A DNA stretch of 64,000 nucleotides from SIG575 sp964507395. GTDB lineage: Bacteria; Bacillota; Clostridia; Oscillospirales; Acutalibacteraceae. A program made the translations under genes and the position numbers. The notes under the pieces are model-generated. The model was not told the DNA's origin and made no database searches. It saw nothing but the letters and a program-made list of their open reading frames with translations. Shown in pieces: positions 51,324 through 60,874 of this stretch (positions within the stretch are counted from its first letter, which is position 1; every line of letters begins with the position of its first letter). The stretch lies in contig CAZDQE010000006.1 of assembly GCA_964507395.1 (NCBI GenBank), positions 1 to 64,000 on the forward strand. The letters run 5' to 3'.

Positions 51324-53225
51324 TCAATCAATATACTCAATCTTTTTAATAATATTCTGACCGCCCTTTCGCCCGTACCATACAACTTTTTTTGCGTACT
51401 CGGGCAAATCAGACGGGGTATCTGAGGAAACAATTTTTATACTGTGCTTTCTTCTCTCCAAAGGTTTATATGTGTTTCCGTAAATATTTGAAAAATAAGA
51501 ATAAAAATCATAATTCAAACTGAGCACAGTACCTTTTGAATAAGGATTTTTAACAATATTTTTCTGATAGCTCAGAAGATTTTCAAAAAGCTCGCCATCA
51601 TCAAAATATTTTTCGAGAAACTCTTTTGTTTCTTCGTAGAATACATCCCTGTCTTTCATGGCTTTCAGAAAAGCACCCTCATCAAGGGGCCATGTAAGCT
51701 CGCCGTAAGCTTCCTCAGTACATGTAAGCGAACCTGAATTATTCAGAACCTCTCTGTATTTTTCTTCAAGCCACCTGTGTATCTTTCCGCATATACTTTC
51801 AGGATTTTCCTGAGCATATAAAATCAAGTCGCTGTAAAAGTGAGAATATTTTATTTTCTTCTCATAGTAAAGATAAATTGCAAGACATTGGAAAAGTCCA
51901 AGATTATGGAAGGCTCTTACAAAAACTGCAAAAATATTGCTCTTTATCCACATTTCCTTTGACATTGTTGAAGTAGAAACAACAATTCGGGAAAACTCTG
52001 CAATATCCTTTCTGTTGGGAACAACATGGTACTGATGTTGTTCTGTCACCGCATATTCTATCTCATATTTCTCCATGTACTCAGGGTCATTCATAATTGA
52101 ATTCATCAGAAGCTCACAGTTGAAGAAATTGATAGACATATGCTGTCCGCCTTCAAGAAGCTGCTCAATTCCGTCACAAAAGCTTTCGTATGTTTCGCCG
52201 GGAAGCCCGAGAATAATTTCCGAATATGCTCCTATGCCGTTTTTGTTATAAAGGCTCATAAGCTCATGAAAATTTTCAATAGGCATATTTTTCCTGTAAA
52301 TATTATCAAGAACTTGCTGATGAAGCGACTGAAATGAAAGTGTTGCACCCTTGCACATTCCCACATCATTAAGCCTTTTATTTATTTTAAAAACTGTTTC
52401 CGAGTTATTCTTTGAGTAAGTTGCCTGAAACTTTTCGGGGAAACCGTTTTCATCATGTTTTTTTATCATGTATTCGATGATATCCTCGTCTCTCTCAAAA
52501 AGTCCGAAATTAGCATCTGCACAGTAACAGTATTCAATTTTCTTTTCGCTCATCCAGTCAATTTCAGCCCTGACTGTTTCTATGTCATAAAGTCTTACCT
52601 TTGCTTTTTCGTTGCCCCAGTCACAGAAAGCACATTTGTTGGGGCAGCCTCTGTTTGTTTCAAGGATTGCAGAAAAGGCAAGCTCTTCTTTTTCGACCAG
52701 TTCATCAAAATATCCGTCAAGATAAGGAGAAATTCTTTCAGGGATATCTAGCCTTGTTTTTTCAGTAAAAGCCGTTTCACTGTTTTTTCTATACATGATA
52801 TTGGGAATATTTTCTATATTTTCTTTTCCGACAAAAGAGAGTAACAGTCTTTTAAAAATCTCCTCACCCTCGCCGAAAATGCAGTAATCAACAAAATCTG
52901 TTTTAATTATATCACTGTTCCTGTTTACCTGATGACCGCCAAAGACAATTTTGCAGGCAGGAAATTTTTCTTTAATTTTCTGCGCTAAAACTTTATTGTA
53001 TTCATAATTCCACACATAACAGGAGAAACCGATAAGATACGGCTCTTCCATAATCTCCAGAGCCTTGTCGATATCAATCTTTTTATAAACAAATGCTTTA
53101 AAAGAGTATTCGCTCTTTATACTCTCATTTCTGAAAGCGTAAGCAATAAGAGAGCCTGCTGCATAAGGAAAATAAACTGAATTTCCGTACTGTGAGTTAG
53201 GCTGTACCATGTATATATTTTTCAG
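51324..53225 (-). CDS. cobalamin-type radical SAM enzyme (copy C)
   Basis: The start is probably a CTG at 53225, giving (M)KNIYMVQPNSQYGNSVYFPY, in register with the three paralogues; GAGGTGA lies 6 bases upstream. The ATG at 53210 is 21 bases from that site. The 633-residue protein has ETNRGCPNKCAFCDWGNEK (radical SAM, about 202), CADANFGLFERDED, LGLPGETYESFC and the shared end KKVVWYGRKGG. A NEKAKVRLYDIE loop after the cluster is shared with copy D. It lies 34 bases after copy D. No SPASM domain or precursor peptide is near. Confidence 0.83.
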   Translation of the reverse strand: MKNIYMVQPNSQYGNSVYFPYAAGSLIAYAFRNESIKSEYSFKAFVYKKIDIDKALEIMEEPYLIGFSCYVWNYEYNKVLAQKIKEKFPACKIVFGGHQVNRNSDIIKTDFVDYCIFGEGEEIFKRLLLSFVGKENIENIPNIMYRKNSETAFTEKTRLDIPERISPYLDGYFDELVEKEELAFSAILETNRGCPNKCAFCDWGNEKAKVRLYDIETVRAEIDWMSEKKIEYCYCADANFGLFERDEDIIEYMIKKHDENGFPEKFQATYSKNNSETVFKINKRLNDVGMCKGATLSFQSLHQQVLDNIYRKNMPIENFHELMSLYNKNGIGAYSEIILGLPGETYESFCDGIEQLLEGGQHMSINFFNCELLMNSIMNDPEYMEKYEIEYAVTEQHQYHVVPNRKDIAEFSRIVVSTSTMSKEMWIKSNIFAVFVRAFHNLGLFQCLAIYLYYEKKIKYSHFYSDLILYAQENPESICGKIHRWLEEKYREVLNNSGSLTCTEEAYGELTWPLDEGAFLKAMKDRDVFYEETKEFLEKYFDDGELFENLLSYQKNIVKNPYSKGTVLSLNYDFYSYFSNIYGNTYKPLERRKHSIKIVSSDTPSDLPEYAKKVVWYGRKGGQNIIKKIEYID

Positions 53226-53259
53226 AGCGAATCACCTCTTTTCTTACATCTTTATATTT

Positions 53260-55173
53260 TTAAATTTCCTCTATTTTATTAGGCATACTCGAAAACATCA
53301 TTCTGCCGTTTCGTCTGCCGTACCAGATAATTTCTTTTGCATATTCTACCCAATCAGGAGTTGCAAAGGGAGTGGAAAATCTGTAAGTTACATCTTCTTC
53401 TTCAAGAGGAATATAAGAATTGCAAAGTATTGCATTAAAATAATCTTTAAACTTATACTCAAAAGAAATGGCATAATCATTGTGCCGAGGTCTTAAAACA
53501 ACAGCCTTCTGATATCTGAATAATTCATCAAGAATTTTTTCATCGTCTATAAATCTTTTTACAAAAATTCTCATTTCATCATAGAACTTTTCCGATTCGT
53601 AAAGACAGCACAGAAATACCATTTCTTCAAGAGGATAAGTTATCTTACCGAAAATATCATTCTGACAGACAAGACCGCCTTTGCCGTCAACAAAGCTTCT
53701 GAGAACACCTGATACCATTTCAAACAACGGCTTACAGAAGGTGCTTTCCTCTTCGATAAACTTATGAAGTGCAGAATAAAAATCATAATAGGAAACATTC
53801 ATTTCTTTTCTGATATACATTGCTATGCACTGCATAATTCCGAAGTGGTGAAAACTCTGCACGCATGTTGAAAATTCATTTGCTCTTATCCAATCCTCCG
53901 TGCTCATTGTATCTGTTCCCACAACAATACTTGATGCACCTGAAAGCACGTCATCCATGCTCTCGCAATGGTACTGGTTGAGAGAAGTTGTAACGATTTT
54001 TATTTTGTATTTATCCATATATTCCGGACTTGCGAGTGTTGAATTAGGCAGAAGCTCGCAGTAATAGGCGCTGACCGAGCTATGCTGACCAAGCTCAAGA
54101 ATTTCGCAAAGTCCGTGGCAGAAGGTGTCAAGCGTTTCACCGGGAAGTCCGAGAATCAACTCAGTATAAGTTGAAATGCCTGAGTTTCTGTAACGGGCAA
54201 TCTGATTTGCATACCGGTCCTTTGTTATGTTGACTCTGCCTACATTTTTAAGAACCTGCGGCTCAAGACTCTGCATTGCAAGAGTTGCACCTTTACCGAT
54301 ACCGTGTTCTGCAAGAAGCTTATTGATTCTGAAAACCCTGTCCGTTTCATTCTTGGCATAAGACACCTGCAAACGATTGGGATATCCTTTTGTTTCTTTA
54401 AGTTCAACGAGCTTATTTGCAATAATCTCATCACGCTCAAACATACCGAAATTTGCATCTACGCAATAAACAAATTCCATTTCGTGCTCAGCCATCCACT
54501 CAAGCTCACCCAGAACTTTTTCAAGAGGAAACATACGCACCTTTGAATTAAGCTCTCCCCAGTCACAGTAACAACAGTTGTAGGGACAACCTCTGTTTGT
54601 TTCAAGCACACAAGAAAAACGGTACTGCGTATCCTTGAGAATGTCGTCAAAAACACCCGTAAGATAGGGAGACGGATAATCTGAAATTGTAATTTTCTTT
54701 TCTTCTGTCCGGACGGGATTTCCGTTTCCATCTCTGTAAGAAATATTTGGAATTTCCCCTAAATCTCCGTTTTCATCAAGGCAAAGCAGCACATCCCTGA
54801 AAGCTTCTTCACCCTTTCTGTGAGCAAGAATATCGATGAAATCATATTTTTCGAGAAACTCGGTTGTGGGGGGAACATGATGACCGCCAAATTGTATTAC
54901 GCAATCAGGATAAACCTGTTTAAGCTTTTTGGCATATTCAAGGTTATAACTGTAGTTCCAGATTGAATTTGAGAAGCCGACGAAAGCAGGATTTTCAAGA
55001 CTTTCAATGCTTTCGTCAATATCTTCAAGACTGTAAATTATTCTTTTGAAATCATACTTTTCTCTTACTCTCTCATCGCTTTTTGCAAATGCAACCAGCA
55101 TACCTACCGCGTAGGGCAGATAATAGGTATTGCCGTAAAGGCAGCTTGCCTGAACGAGATATACATTCTTCAT
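53260..55173 (-). CDS. cobalamin-type radical SAM enzyme (copy D)
   Basis: This is the first of the four tandem paralogues. The 637-residue protein starts MKNVYLVQASCLYGNTYYLP and has the B12-binding-like domain, ETNRGCPYNCCYCDW with cysteines at about 196, 200 and 203, CVDANFGMFERDE, LILGLPGETLDTFC, the partner block LLPNSTLASPEYM and a C-terminal domain with SIVVGTDTMSTEDWI and ending KEIIWYGRRNGR. It lies 16 bases after the FKP-like gene, so it is part of that operon. The fold places it with cobalamin-dependent radical SAM enzymes that methylate or rearrange unactivated carbons. Confidence 0.86.
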   Translation of the reverse strand: MKNVYLVQASCLYGNTYYLPYAVGMLVAFAKSDERVREKYDFKRIIYSLEDIDESIESLENPAFVGFSNSIWNYSYNLEYAKKLKQVYPDCVIQFGGHHVPPTTEFLEKYDFIDILAHRKGEEAFRDVLLCLDENGDLGEIPNISYRDGNGNPVRTEEKKITISDYPSPYLTGVFDDILKDTQYRFSCVLETNRGCPYNCCYCDWGELNSKVRMFPLEKVLGELEWMAEHEMEFVYCVDANFGMFERDEIIANKLVELKETKGYPNRLQVSYAKNETDRVFRINKLLAEHGIGKGATLAMQSLEPQVLKNVGRVNITKDRYANQIARYRNSGISTYTELILGLPGETLDTFCHGLCEILELGQHSSVSAYYCELLPNSTLASPEYMDKYKIKIVTTSLNQYHCESMDDVLSGASSIVVGTDTMSTEDWIRANEFSTCVQSFHHFGIMQCIAMYIRKEMNVSYYDFYSALHKFIEEESTFCKPLFEMVSGVLRSFVDGKGGLVCQNDIFGKITYPLEEMVFLCCLYESEKFYDEMRIFVKRFIDDEKILDELFRYQKAVVLRPRHNDYAISFEYKFKDYFNAILCNSYIPLEEEDVTYRFSTPFATPDWVEYAKEIIWYGRRNGRMMFSSMPNKIEEI

Positions 55174-55189
55174 ATCCGAAAACTTCCAA

Positions 55190-57640
55190 TCAATAAGATA
55201 TATCTATTTTTTTTACGTCTCCCGTAATGTAACTAAAGTTAGTTTTTATAAACTTCTGCACGTCTGAAATACCGACATTATCTTTCATTACGGATAAAAG
55301 ATATCCTCCGCCGCCTGCACCGCAGATTGAAACAGCATCAACGTGTTTTTTAAGTAAAGCATTTATAAGAGTTTCGATTTTTTCGTCAGAAACAGCAGGA
55401 GATATTTTTTTGAGAAGTGCGTGATGCTCATTAAGACATTTGAGAAAATCAGAAATATTTTCTTTTTCAAAGCTCTCTGAAAATTTTCTGTTAAGCAACT
55501 TTATTTTTTCATAAGCGCAAAGTGCCTCTTCATTCTTTTCAAGATATCTTGCAGCAACATCATTTACGATAAATCTTCCGAAATGTCTTTGCCCTGTAGG
55601 AATCAGAATAAATTTTTCTGAAATAAATCTTTCAAATTCTTCAGATAAATTGATTTTTTTCACTGAAAGCTTCTGCTGTATTCCTGCATCGGAAGAAGTT
55701 ATTTTCATTCCGGGAATGAGCCCGCCTACCTGGTCCTGCCACCCGCCGCCTGTTTTCATGATCTGCTCGGCAACAAAAACCATTTCAAAAATTTCATCTT
55801 CTGTGTATTGGCTTCCAAGCAAAATGCCAATTGCTTTAAAGCAACCGCCAAGCAGAATACTACTTGTTCCGAGCCCCGAGCCCTTGTCTATCAAAGACAC
55901 GTCGGTAGTTAATCTGAAGCCGTCAATAAGCTTTGTTTTTTTCGTAATGCCAAGAACGGTAAGAACCGACTTGTGCAGATTAAAGTCCGATAAGTCCTCA
56001 CCTGAACACGCTTTGGTAAAATCAAATTTTTCCCTTATTCCGTCGCTGCAGAACTCTATATGCTTTTCTTGTAATTTTTCAGCAACTACCCTTATAGGCT
56101 TTTCTCCGTCTACCGTAACCGCCGCATTTATAACTTCTCCGCCGTTATAAATACAATAAGGCATTGCATCAGTCCATGTGCCTGATAAATTCACCCTTAC
56201 GGGCAAATTGATTTCAACCTTTTCCCTGACACATTCAAACTGTTTCTTTTCTACGTTTTCAGAGAAAAATTTTTTCAGAATTTCCTCTCTGAGTTTTATA
56301 TAATCCTTGTTCGGAGAATAAGTGCTTTTGTCTCTCAGATATCTCTGCCTGACAATATAATACTCAGCATCTGCGTTTTCCGTACAGTAAGACATGCTGA
56401 ACTTTTCTTCATCTGCAGAATTCATAAACTTCATAAAAGAGTCCGTAAAAGACTTCCCTTTATAAAATCTCGGTACATCCCACAATTGCTCATCACCGTT
56501 TTTTTCTTTCGGGTTTTCTTCAACGGAACATACAATCGCAATAAAGCTTCCGTCCTTCAGTTTTATTCCGCAAACAGATGTATTCTTTCCGACATTCACA
56601 TCTTCAAGTGTAATATCGGTGATAAGACAATTTTCACCTACCGTACAGCCTTCAAGAATGACATTATCAAGGACGGTATTTTCATCAATTACACTCTTTT
56701 CGTCTGCAAAGCTGTTGATTATAGCATGATTTTTTTTCGATTTTTTTATGATGTTTTCGAGTGCCTCTTTAAGAGAACCGATATGAATGAAATCCTGCCC
56801 CTCAAGCACTATCGGTTCAAGAGAAAAGTCGGATAACAAATCAAATAATTTTTCTTTTATCTCTTTATGGCTTTCACTCTGTGAGTGCGACAAATATTCT
56901 TCTCTGTTCACCTTATTTGCAAACAGTGCAACAATATCGGGGTAAAGATTTAAATTAACATTATTTTTTGCCAAAGTTCTGACTATTTTCTCTTTTTTCT
57001 CACAGGTTTTAAGTTTTAGACAGACATCGTTGCTGAAATAAATTATTCCCGTATCGACCAACGCTCCGTTTTCTCCGTATTGACTGCTCAGAGAAGAAAG
57101 AGCTTCGCTGTCAGTTTTGTGAGGATAAATATCAAGAAGTCCTGACTTATCCTTATACATAACACCATGTCTTGATGCAGTTTCAAAGTCGGCTCTTACA
57201 CAGATTCCGAAATTATTGTTGAAAATCGGGGGGCAGTTTTCCGTACTGACAAGAATATCACTGCAGCACACGATAACACCGCTCTCAATAAACGAAAAAA
57301 GATTTTTTCCGTTTAAGACAAGAAGTTCAAGAAGTGTTGTCTCTTTTCCGTCAATGAGAAGATTCGCAAAAAGCTTCCCTCTGACAGAATAATTTATATT
57401 CCTCTTGCTGAAACCGCCTGAATTTATAACAAGCATTTTTTTATCCGGCTCATAAAATTTTTCTACTGCGCCTATAAGTGCACCGCCCGAACCGATTCTG
57501 CCGCCGAAGTCCTCGTCAGAAACAACAATAATTTCTGTCTGAAAAACATCCTTGAGATCCGCAACGAGCTTTTCACACAGTTTTTTCTGTTCAGTTGTTC
57601 CCACCGTAAGAATTACGGCTTGAGCGTGTTTTTTCTCCAT
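55190..57640 (-). CDS. FKP-like bifunctional sugar nucleotidyltransferase/kinase
   Basis: The 816-residue protein fuses two enzymes. The N-terminal pyrophosphorylase part (about 1-420) has VVSDEDFGGRIGSGGALIGA (a uridylyltransferase-type GG motif) and a left-handed beta-helix-like tail (VILEGCTVGENCLITDITL). The C-terminal GHMP kinase part (about 470-816) has LPVRVNLSGTWTDAMPY, GSGLGTSSILLGGCF, KTGGGWQDQVGG and SICGAGGGGYLLSV. This order and the GGGWQDQ motif match fucokinase/GDP-fucose pyrophosphorylase (FKP) of Bacteroides and plants, which makes GDP-L-fucose from L-fucose. It is shorter than the ~950 residues usual for FKP. Fucose is the most likely substrate but a related deoxy or heptose sugar is possible. 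It starts inside the end of the GT2 gene. Confidence 0.83.
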   Translation of the reverse strand: MEKKHAQAVILTVGTTEQKKLCEKLVADLKDVFQTEIIVVSDEDFGGRIGSGGALIGAVEKFYEPDKKMLVINSGGFSKRNINYSVRGKLFANLLIDGKETTLLELLVLNGKNLFSFIESGVIVCCSDILVSTENCPPIFNNNFGICVRADFETASRHGVMYKDKSGLLDIYPHKTDSEALSSLSSQYGENGALVDTGIIYFSNDVCLKLKTCEKKEKIVRTLAKNNVNLNLYPDIVALFANKVNREEYLSHSQSESHKEIKEKLFDLLSDFSLEPIVLEGQDFIHIGSLKEALENIIKKSKKNHAIINSFADEKSVIDENTVLDNVILEGCTVGENCLITDITLEDVNVGKNTSVCGIKLKDGSFIAIVCSVEENPKEKNGDEQLWDVPRFYKGKSFTDSFMKFMNSADEEKFSMSYCTENADAEYYIVRQRYLRDKSTYSPNKDYIKLREEILKKFFSENVEKKQFECVREKVEINLPVRVNLSGTWTDAMPYCIYNGGEVINAAVTVDGEKPIRVVAEKLQEKHIEFCSDGIREKFDFTKACSGEDLSDFNLHKSVLTVLGITKKTKLIDGFRLTTDVSLIDKGSGLGTSSILLGGCFKAIGILLGSQYTEDEIFEMVFVAEQIMKTGGGWQDQVGGLIPGMKITSSDAGIQQKLSVKKINLSEEFERFISEKFILIPTGQRHFGRFIVNDVAARYLEKNEEALCAYEKIKLLNRKFSESFEKENISDFLKCLNEHHALLKKISPAVSDEKIETLINALLKKHVDAVSICGAGGGGYLLSVMKDNVGISDVQKFIKTNFSYITGDVKKIDISY

Positions 57641-58382
57641 TCAAATACCTCTTGGGTGTAAATCTGATTCTCAGCGCAGTAGTGCAAAACTCAAATGCCA
57701 ATTTAAACATAAAAGGGATATTAACCGTTGACTTTCCTTCACTGCGTTTTTTATATACTGTTGGTATTTCTTCGTATCTGATTCCCATACGTAACGGTTT
57801 GAGCGTATACTCATAAACGAAAGTTGATTGGTTACTGAACTTCATTTTATCATACACACAAACAGGATACATCTGATACAGTGAAAAAATATCTTTTGCT
57901 TTTGTATTGAAAAGTAAAGCCACAAAATTGTTCATCAGGCGACTTCCGAACTCATGGAACATTCCGTAACCTTCAACAACGGATCCTTTCATCCATTTGG
58001 AAGCACAGATTATAGCTTCAGGTTTTTTCTTCGCGCCGGCAACAAAATCTTTTATGTTATTGGGATCCATCTCCAGATCTGCCCCCATAATTACAAAATG
58101 CGAACTCTTCACCAGAAAAGGAAACTCATACACACATCTGACACTATCCTGACTCTTCTGAACGTAAAGCTCTATTTTATCATCTGTACTTTCAGAAATT
58201 AAAGCCTTGGCTGTATGGTAACTGAGACAGTCTCTCGACCTTGCAACAATGATAATCTTCTCTAAATCCGAAGAACTGCAATTTTCTTTTATTTTTAAAA
58301 TTGTTTCGCACAGTGAGTCTGTTTCGTTTGTTGCCATAACAAAAACAGTAAGCGATCTGAATTCAAAATTATTTATACTCAT
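57591..58382 (-). CDS. GT2 glycosyltransferase (DPM1/GtrB-like)
   Basis: The 263-residue protein has a GT-A fold with VFVMATNETDSLCETI, the metal-binding MGADLEMDPNNI (DxD, about 99), KWMKGSVVEGYGMFHEFGS and KRSEGKSTVN (about 225), the hallmarks of dolichyl-phosphate-mannose synthase-like enzymes that charge polyprenyl phosphate with a sugar. No C-terminal membrane anchor is visible. It overlaps the FKP-like gene by 50 bases and starts 1 base after a membrane-protein gene, so it is tightly coupled. The donor sugar may be the one activated by the FKP-like enzyme, but this is inference. Confidence 0.83.
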   Translation of the reverse strand: MSINNFEFRSLTVFVMATNETDSLCETILKIKENCSSSDLEKIIIVARSRDCLSYHTAKALISESTDDKIELYVQKSQDSVRCVYEFPFLVKSSHFVIMGADLEMDPNNIKDFVAGAKKKPEAIICASKWMKGSVVEGYGMFHEFGSRLMNNFVALLFNTKAKDIFSLYQMYPVCVYDKMKFSNQSTFVYEYTLKPLRMGIRYEEIPTVYKKRSEGKSTVNIPFMFKLAFEFCTTALRIRFTPKRYLNGEKTRSSRNSYGGNN

Positions 58383-58383
58383 T

Positions 58384-59424
58384 TTAAATAGTCAACACAA
58401 ATCCTGCAATGTTATCAACGTTTTCATAGAAGATTCTTACTGCGAGGAAGCACAGGAATACAACTGTCGCAACAAAAACCAATGAATATTTCCCTACAAT
58501 TGAATTTACTTTTTCAAGAGCCTTTTCTGCATCAGAATTGTCACTGTTAAGCATAGAAATTATTGTGACGGGAATGAAGAAATTTGCGGTATAGAAATTG
58601 TCGCTTCCGCCCATAATAAATCCGACTGTTGAAAGAATGTAAGCACAAACAGTAACTCCGAGAATTACATAAGGCACCGTTGATGACTTCTCATTATTCC
58701 CCTTGAACATCTCAGCAAAGAATAATCCACCAAAAACAATTGTGGGGATAAGGAAAACAAAAAGCAAAGCATTTTCGTAAGGAATGTGTTTGAAATAAAT
58801 GTTATCTGCAAAGGTATACGTATCAATGAAGTTTTTGAAGCCGGAATATTTTTCAATCAGGAAATCGTGAATAAAAATGCCTGCGCCTACACTGATAACA
58901 GAAAGAATAAGCATGATGATTTTCTTCGTGCTTTTCAGAGTATTTTCGATACCGCCTATAAAATACACCATCAATGCAGGAGCCACAAAAGTAAATATGG
59001 CATTTTCAGCAAGAACACATGACACAAGAAGAAAAACAACAAGCGTGATTTCATTGGTGATAACAGACTTTTCTCTGAGTCCGTTGAGAATAAAAATCAG
59101 ACCGAGAACCGTAATAAACAAAATAATACAGTTAACCTGTTTTGCAAAAAACAATGGTTCTGCAACAAACAAAACAGAAATCCACGAAACAGCATCACCG
59201 AACTTCCTGCCCAGCTTTGCAATAACAACAGCTGCCAGAACTGAAAAAAGTAAATAAAGAACAATAAGAACAATGTTTTCATTTGCAAAACTGAAGCTGA
59301 AGTCATAGAGATTTTCCGAGCCCAGATAGTTTCTGTCCGTAAGCAGAATTGCTCTGAAAAATAAAAACAGAGCAACTGCCGGGGGTGTAAAATTAAATTT
59401 TTTTATTTCTTTGATACTGTTCAT
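58384..59424 (-). CDS. polytopic membrane protein, 346 aa (glycan operon)
   Basis: The protein has about nine membrane helices, with a charged loop after helix 1 containing TDRNYLGSENLYDFSFSFANENI and a short extracytoplasmic stretch SGFKNFIDTYTFADNIYFKHIPYEN. It resembles multi-pass GT-C-like proteins or EpsG/Wzy-like polymerases by length and topology, but there is no sure family motif. It starts 15 bases after the larger membrane protein and is followed by the GT2 gene with 1 base between. Together the two suggest assembly of a lipid-linked glycan at the membrane. Confidence 0.75.
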   Translation of the reverse strand: MNSIKEIKKFNFTPPAVALFLFFRAILLTDRNYLGSENLYDFSFSFANENIVLIVLYLLFSVLAAVVIAKLGRKFGDAVSWISVLFVAEPLFFAKQVNCIILFITVLGLIFILNGLREKSVITNEITLVVFLLVSCVLAENAIFTFVAPALMVYFIGGIENTLKSTKKIIMLILSVISVGAGIFIHDFLIEKYSGFKNFIDTYTFADNIYFKHIPYENALLFVFLIPTIVFGGLFFAEMFKGNNEKSSTVPYVILGVTVCAYILSTVGFIMGGSDNFYTANFFIPVTIISMLNSDNSDAEKALEKVNSIVGKYSLVFVATVVFLCFLAVRIFYENVDNIAGFVLTI

Positions 59425-59439
59425 TTTTTCTCACACCCC

Positions 59440-60666
59440 TTAATTAAAAATTGTTGCACAGTAGCAAACAAAATACAACCCTGTTGCCATGGAAGCTACC
59501 GGATATTTTTTTATAAGATTTTTTACATCGCCGCAAACTTTAATAACTGCAGGATTTCCCCTGACAATGAAATAGATTACAAGTCCTGCCTGAACAAAAA
59601 TATTGTTAAAGAAAAGCTTTGAAAATTCCCATGAAAGAATAAGGGGAGGTATAATAACAATGGGAGAAATCGAACAGAGGAAATAAATGAATTTCTGGAA
59701 TTTGTTTTCTTCCGTTTTTATTATCTTTCTCCAGAAGATACCTGTAATTGTACAAACAGGTACACCAAAGAAAATAACATTGAACAGTGTTTTAACACCC
59801 ATTCCGTAACCGTTAAAATAGGCTTCAAAGGTCTGAGGCAGAAGTTCATCTACGGGTATGAAGAAATCCATAAGCCAGAAATTAAACGATTCTTTCAGGT
59901 CCTCATCAAACGTACCTGTATAACGTGCAAAATAATAGTCAACCATTTCCATTGCGTTATCAAAGCCAACCCATTTTTCCGAAATTGGGGCAAGGAGTGC
60001 AAGCGCAATAATTGAGATGTATGTTACACCGCAGACAACACCGTTTTTGGCAGAAAATCCGCTTGAGTAAAATTCCTGCAAAAGGATAATTGCAATAAGA
60101 ATCATGCTTGTAAAAACAAATACGGGGTTAACCATGGTTGCAATCATACATATAAAAGGAACTACCCATTTACCTATCTTCGTGTCAGCTATGTAAACCG
60201 AAAGCAAAGTAAGTGCCCAAACAAGTTTGTCCAGTTTCATGTCTGTATAATAGAATTTATAAGGCATGGGAATCATAAAAATCATGACAACTATAAAGAG
60301 AACGATCGACAACCTTTCTTTGTCAAATCTGACTTTACTCAAAGCCTTACCGATGCAAAGTGACATTCCGATCATCAACAATGCAGAAAAGCCTGTCATA
60401 ACCCATTTTGTCAGGTCATCTGAAACAGTATCTGCAAACCAGCTTATAACCTCACCAACAAGACCTCTTGAAATGTAACCGTGGTCATAGGTGTAGAGAT
60501 AATGAATCAGATAGTAACCCTGTGCATGAGGCATAAGCTTTGCCAGTATACAATAAAGGAGATATCCGCCGAAAACAACAAACGGGAACAGATAACAAGC
60601 AAAAACAGATGAAAAAATCCCCTCTTTCGGAAAAAGAACTCTTTTTGATTCTTTGTTAAAAAGCAT
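59440..60666 (-). CDS. polytopic membrane protein, GT-C-like (first gene of glycan operon)
   Basis: ATG 60666 follows AGGAGG by 9 bases. The 408-residue protein has about ten membrane helices and, after the first helix, HYLYTYDHGYISRGLVGEVISWF, a block seen in unstudied GT-C-type glycosyltransferases ('G-x-x-x-R-G-L-x-G'). A YKFYYTDMKLDKLVWAL block lies near residue 150. It may use polyprenyl-linked sugars on the outside of the membrane. It is the first gene of the operon, 52 bases downstream of a TTGACT-TATCAT promoter. Family identity is uncertain. Confidence 0.75.
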   Translation of the reverse strand: MLFNKESKRVLFPKEGIFSSVFACYLFPFVVFGGYLLYCILAKLMPHAQGYYLIHYLYTYDHGYISRGLVGEVISWFADTVSDDLTKWVMTGFSALLMIGMSLCIGKALSKVRFDKERLSIVLFIVVMIFMIPMPYKFYYTDMKLDKLVWALTLLSVYIADTKIGKWVVPFICMIATMVNPVFVFTSMILIAIILLQEFYSSGFSAKNGVVCGVTYISIIALALLAPISEKWVGFDNAMEMVDYYFARYTGTFDEDLKESFNFWLMDFFIPVDELLPQTFEAYFNGYGMGVKTLFNVIFFGVPVCTITGIFWRKIIKTEENKFQKFIYFLCSISPIVIIPPLILSWEFSKLFFNNIFVQAGLVIYFIVRGNPAVIKVCGDVKNLIKKYPVASMATGLYFVCYCATIFN

Positions 60667-60717
60667 CTTTTTTTCCTCCTGAAAATATACTTCTGTAAAC
60701 ATACTAATACAGAATTA

Positions 60718-60746
60718 ATGATATCACAAACACGCCTTGAAGTCAA
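60718..60746 (-). promoter_or_regulatory. promoter of the glycan/radical SAM operon
   Basis: On the minus strand TTGACT (60741-60746) and TATCAT (60718-60723) are separated by 17 bases, with the leader reaching the AGGAGG of the first gene about 40 bases later. I see no operator or riboswitch; in particular no cobalamin riboswitch, despite four B12-type enzymes. Confidence 0.75.
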
Positions 60747-60874
60747 TATAAAGGCAGTTTGCAAAACAAAAAACTCAGGTTTCAAAAAGATGCTTTTGCA
60801 AAGAAAAAATATTTAATTTTTATCTTAAAATAACGATAACTAAAAAATATAACTTTTATTATTTTTTTCACATA

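Noticed and set aside
47453..55173. radical SAM cluster as a RiPP maturation locus
   Set aside because: No short precursor-peptide gene, protease, or SPASM cysteine motif is found beside the four enzymes; the neighbours are glycan genes.
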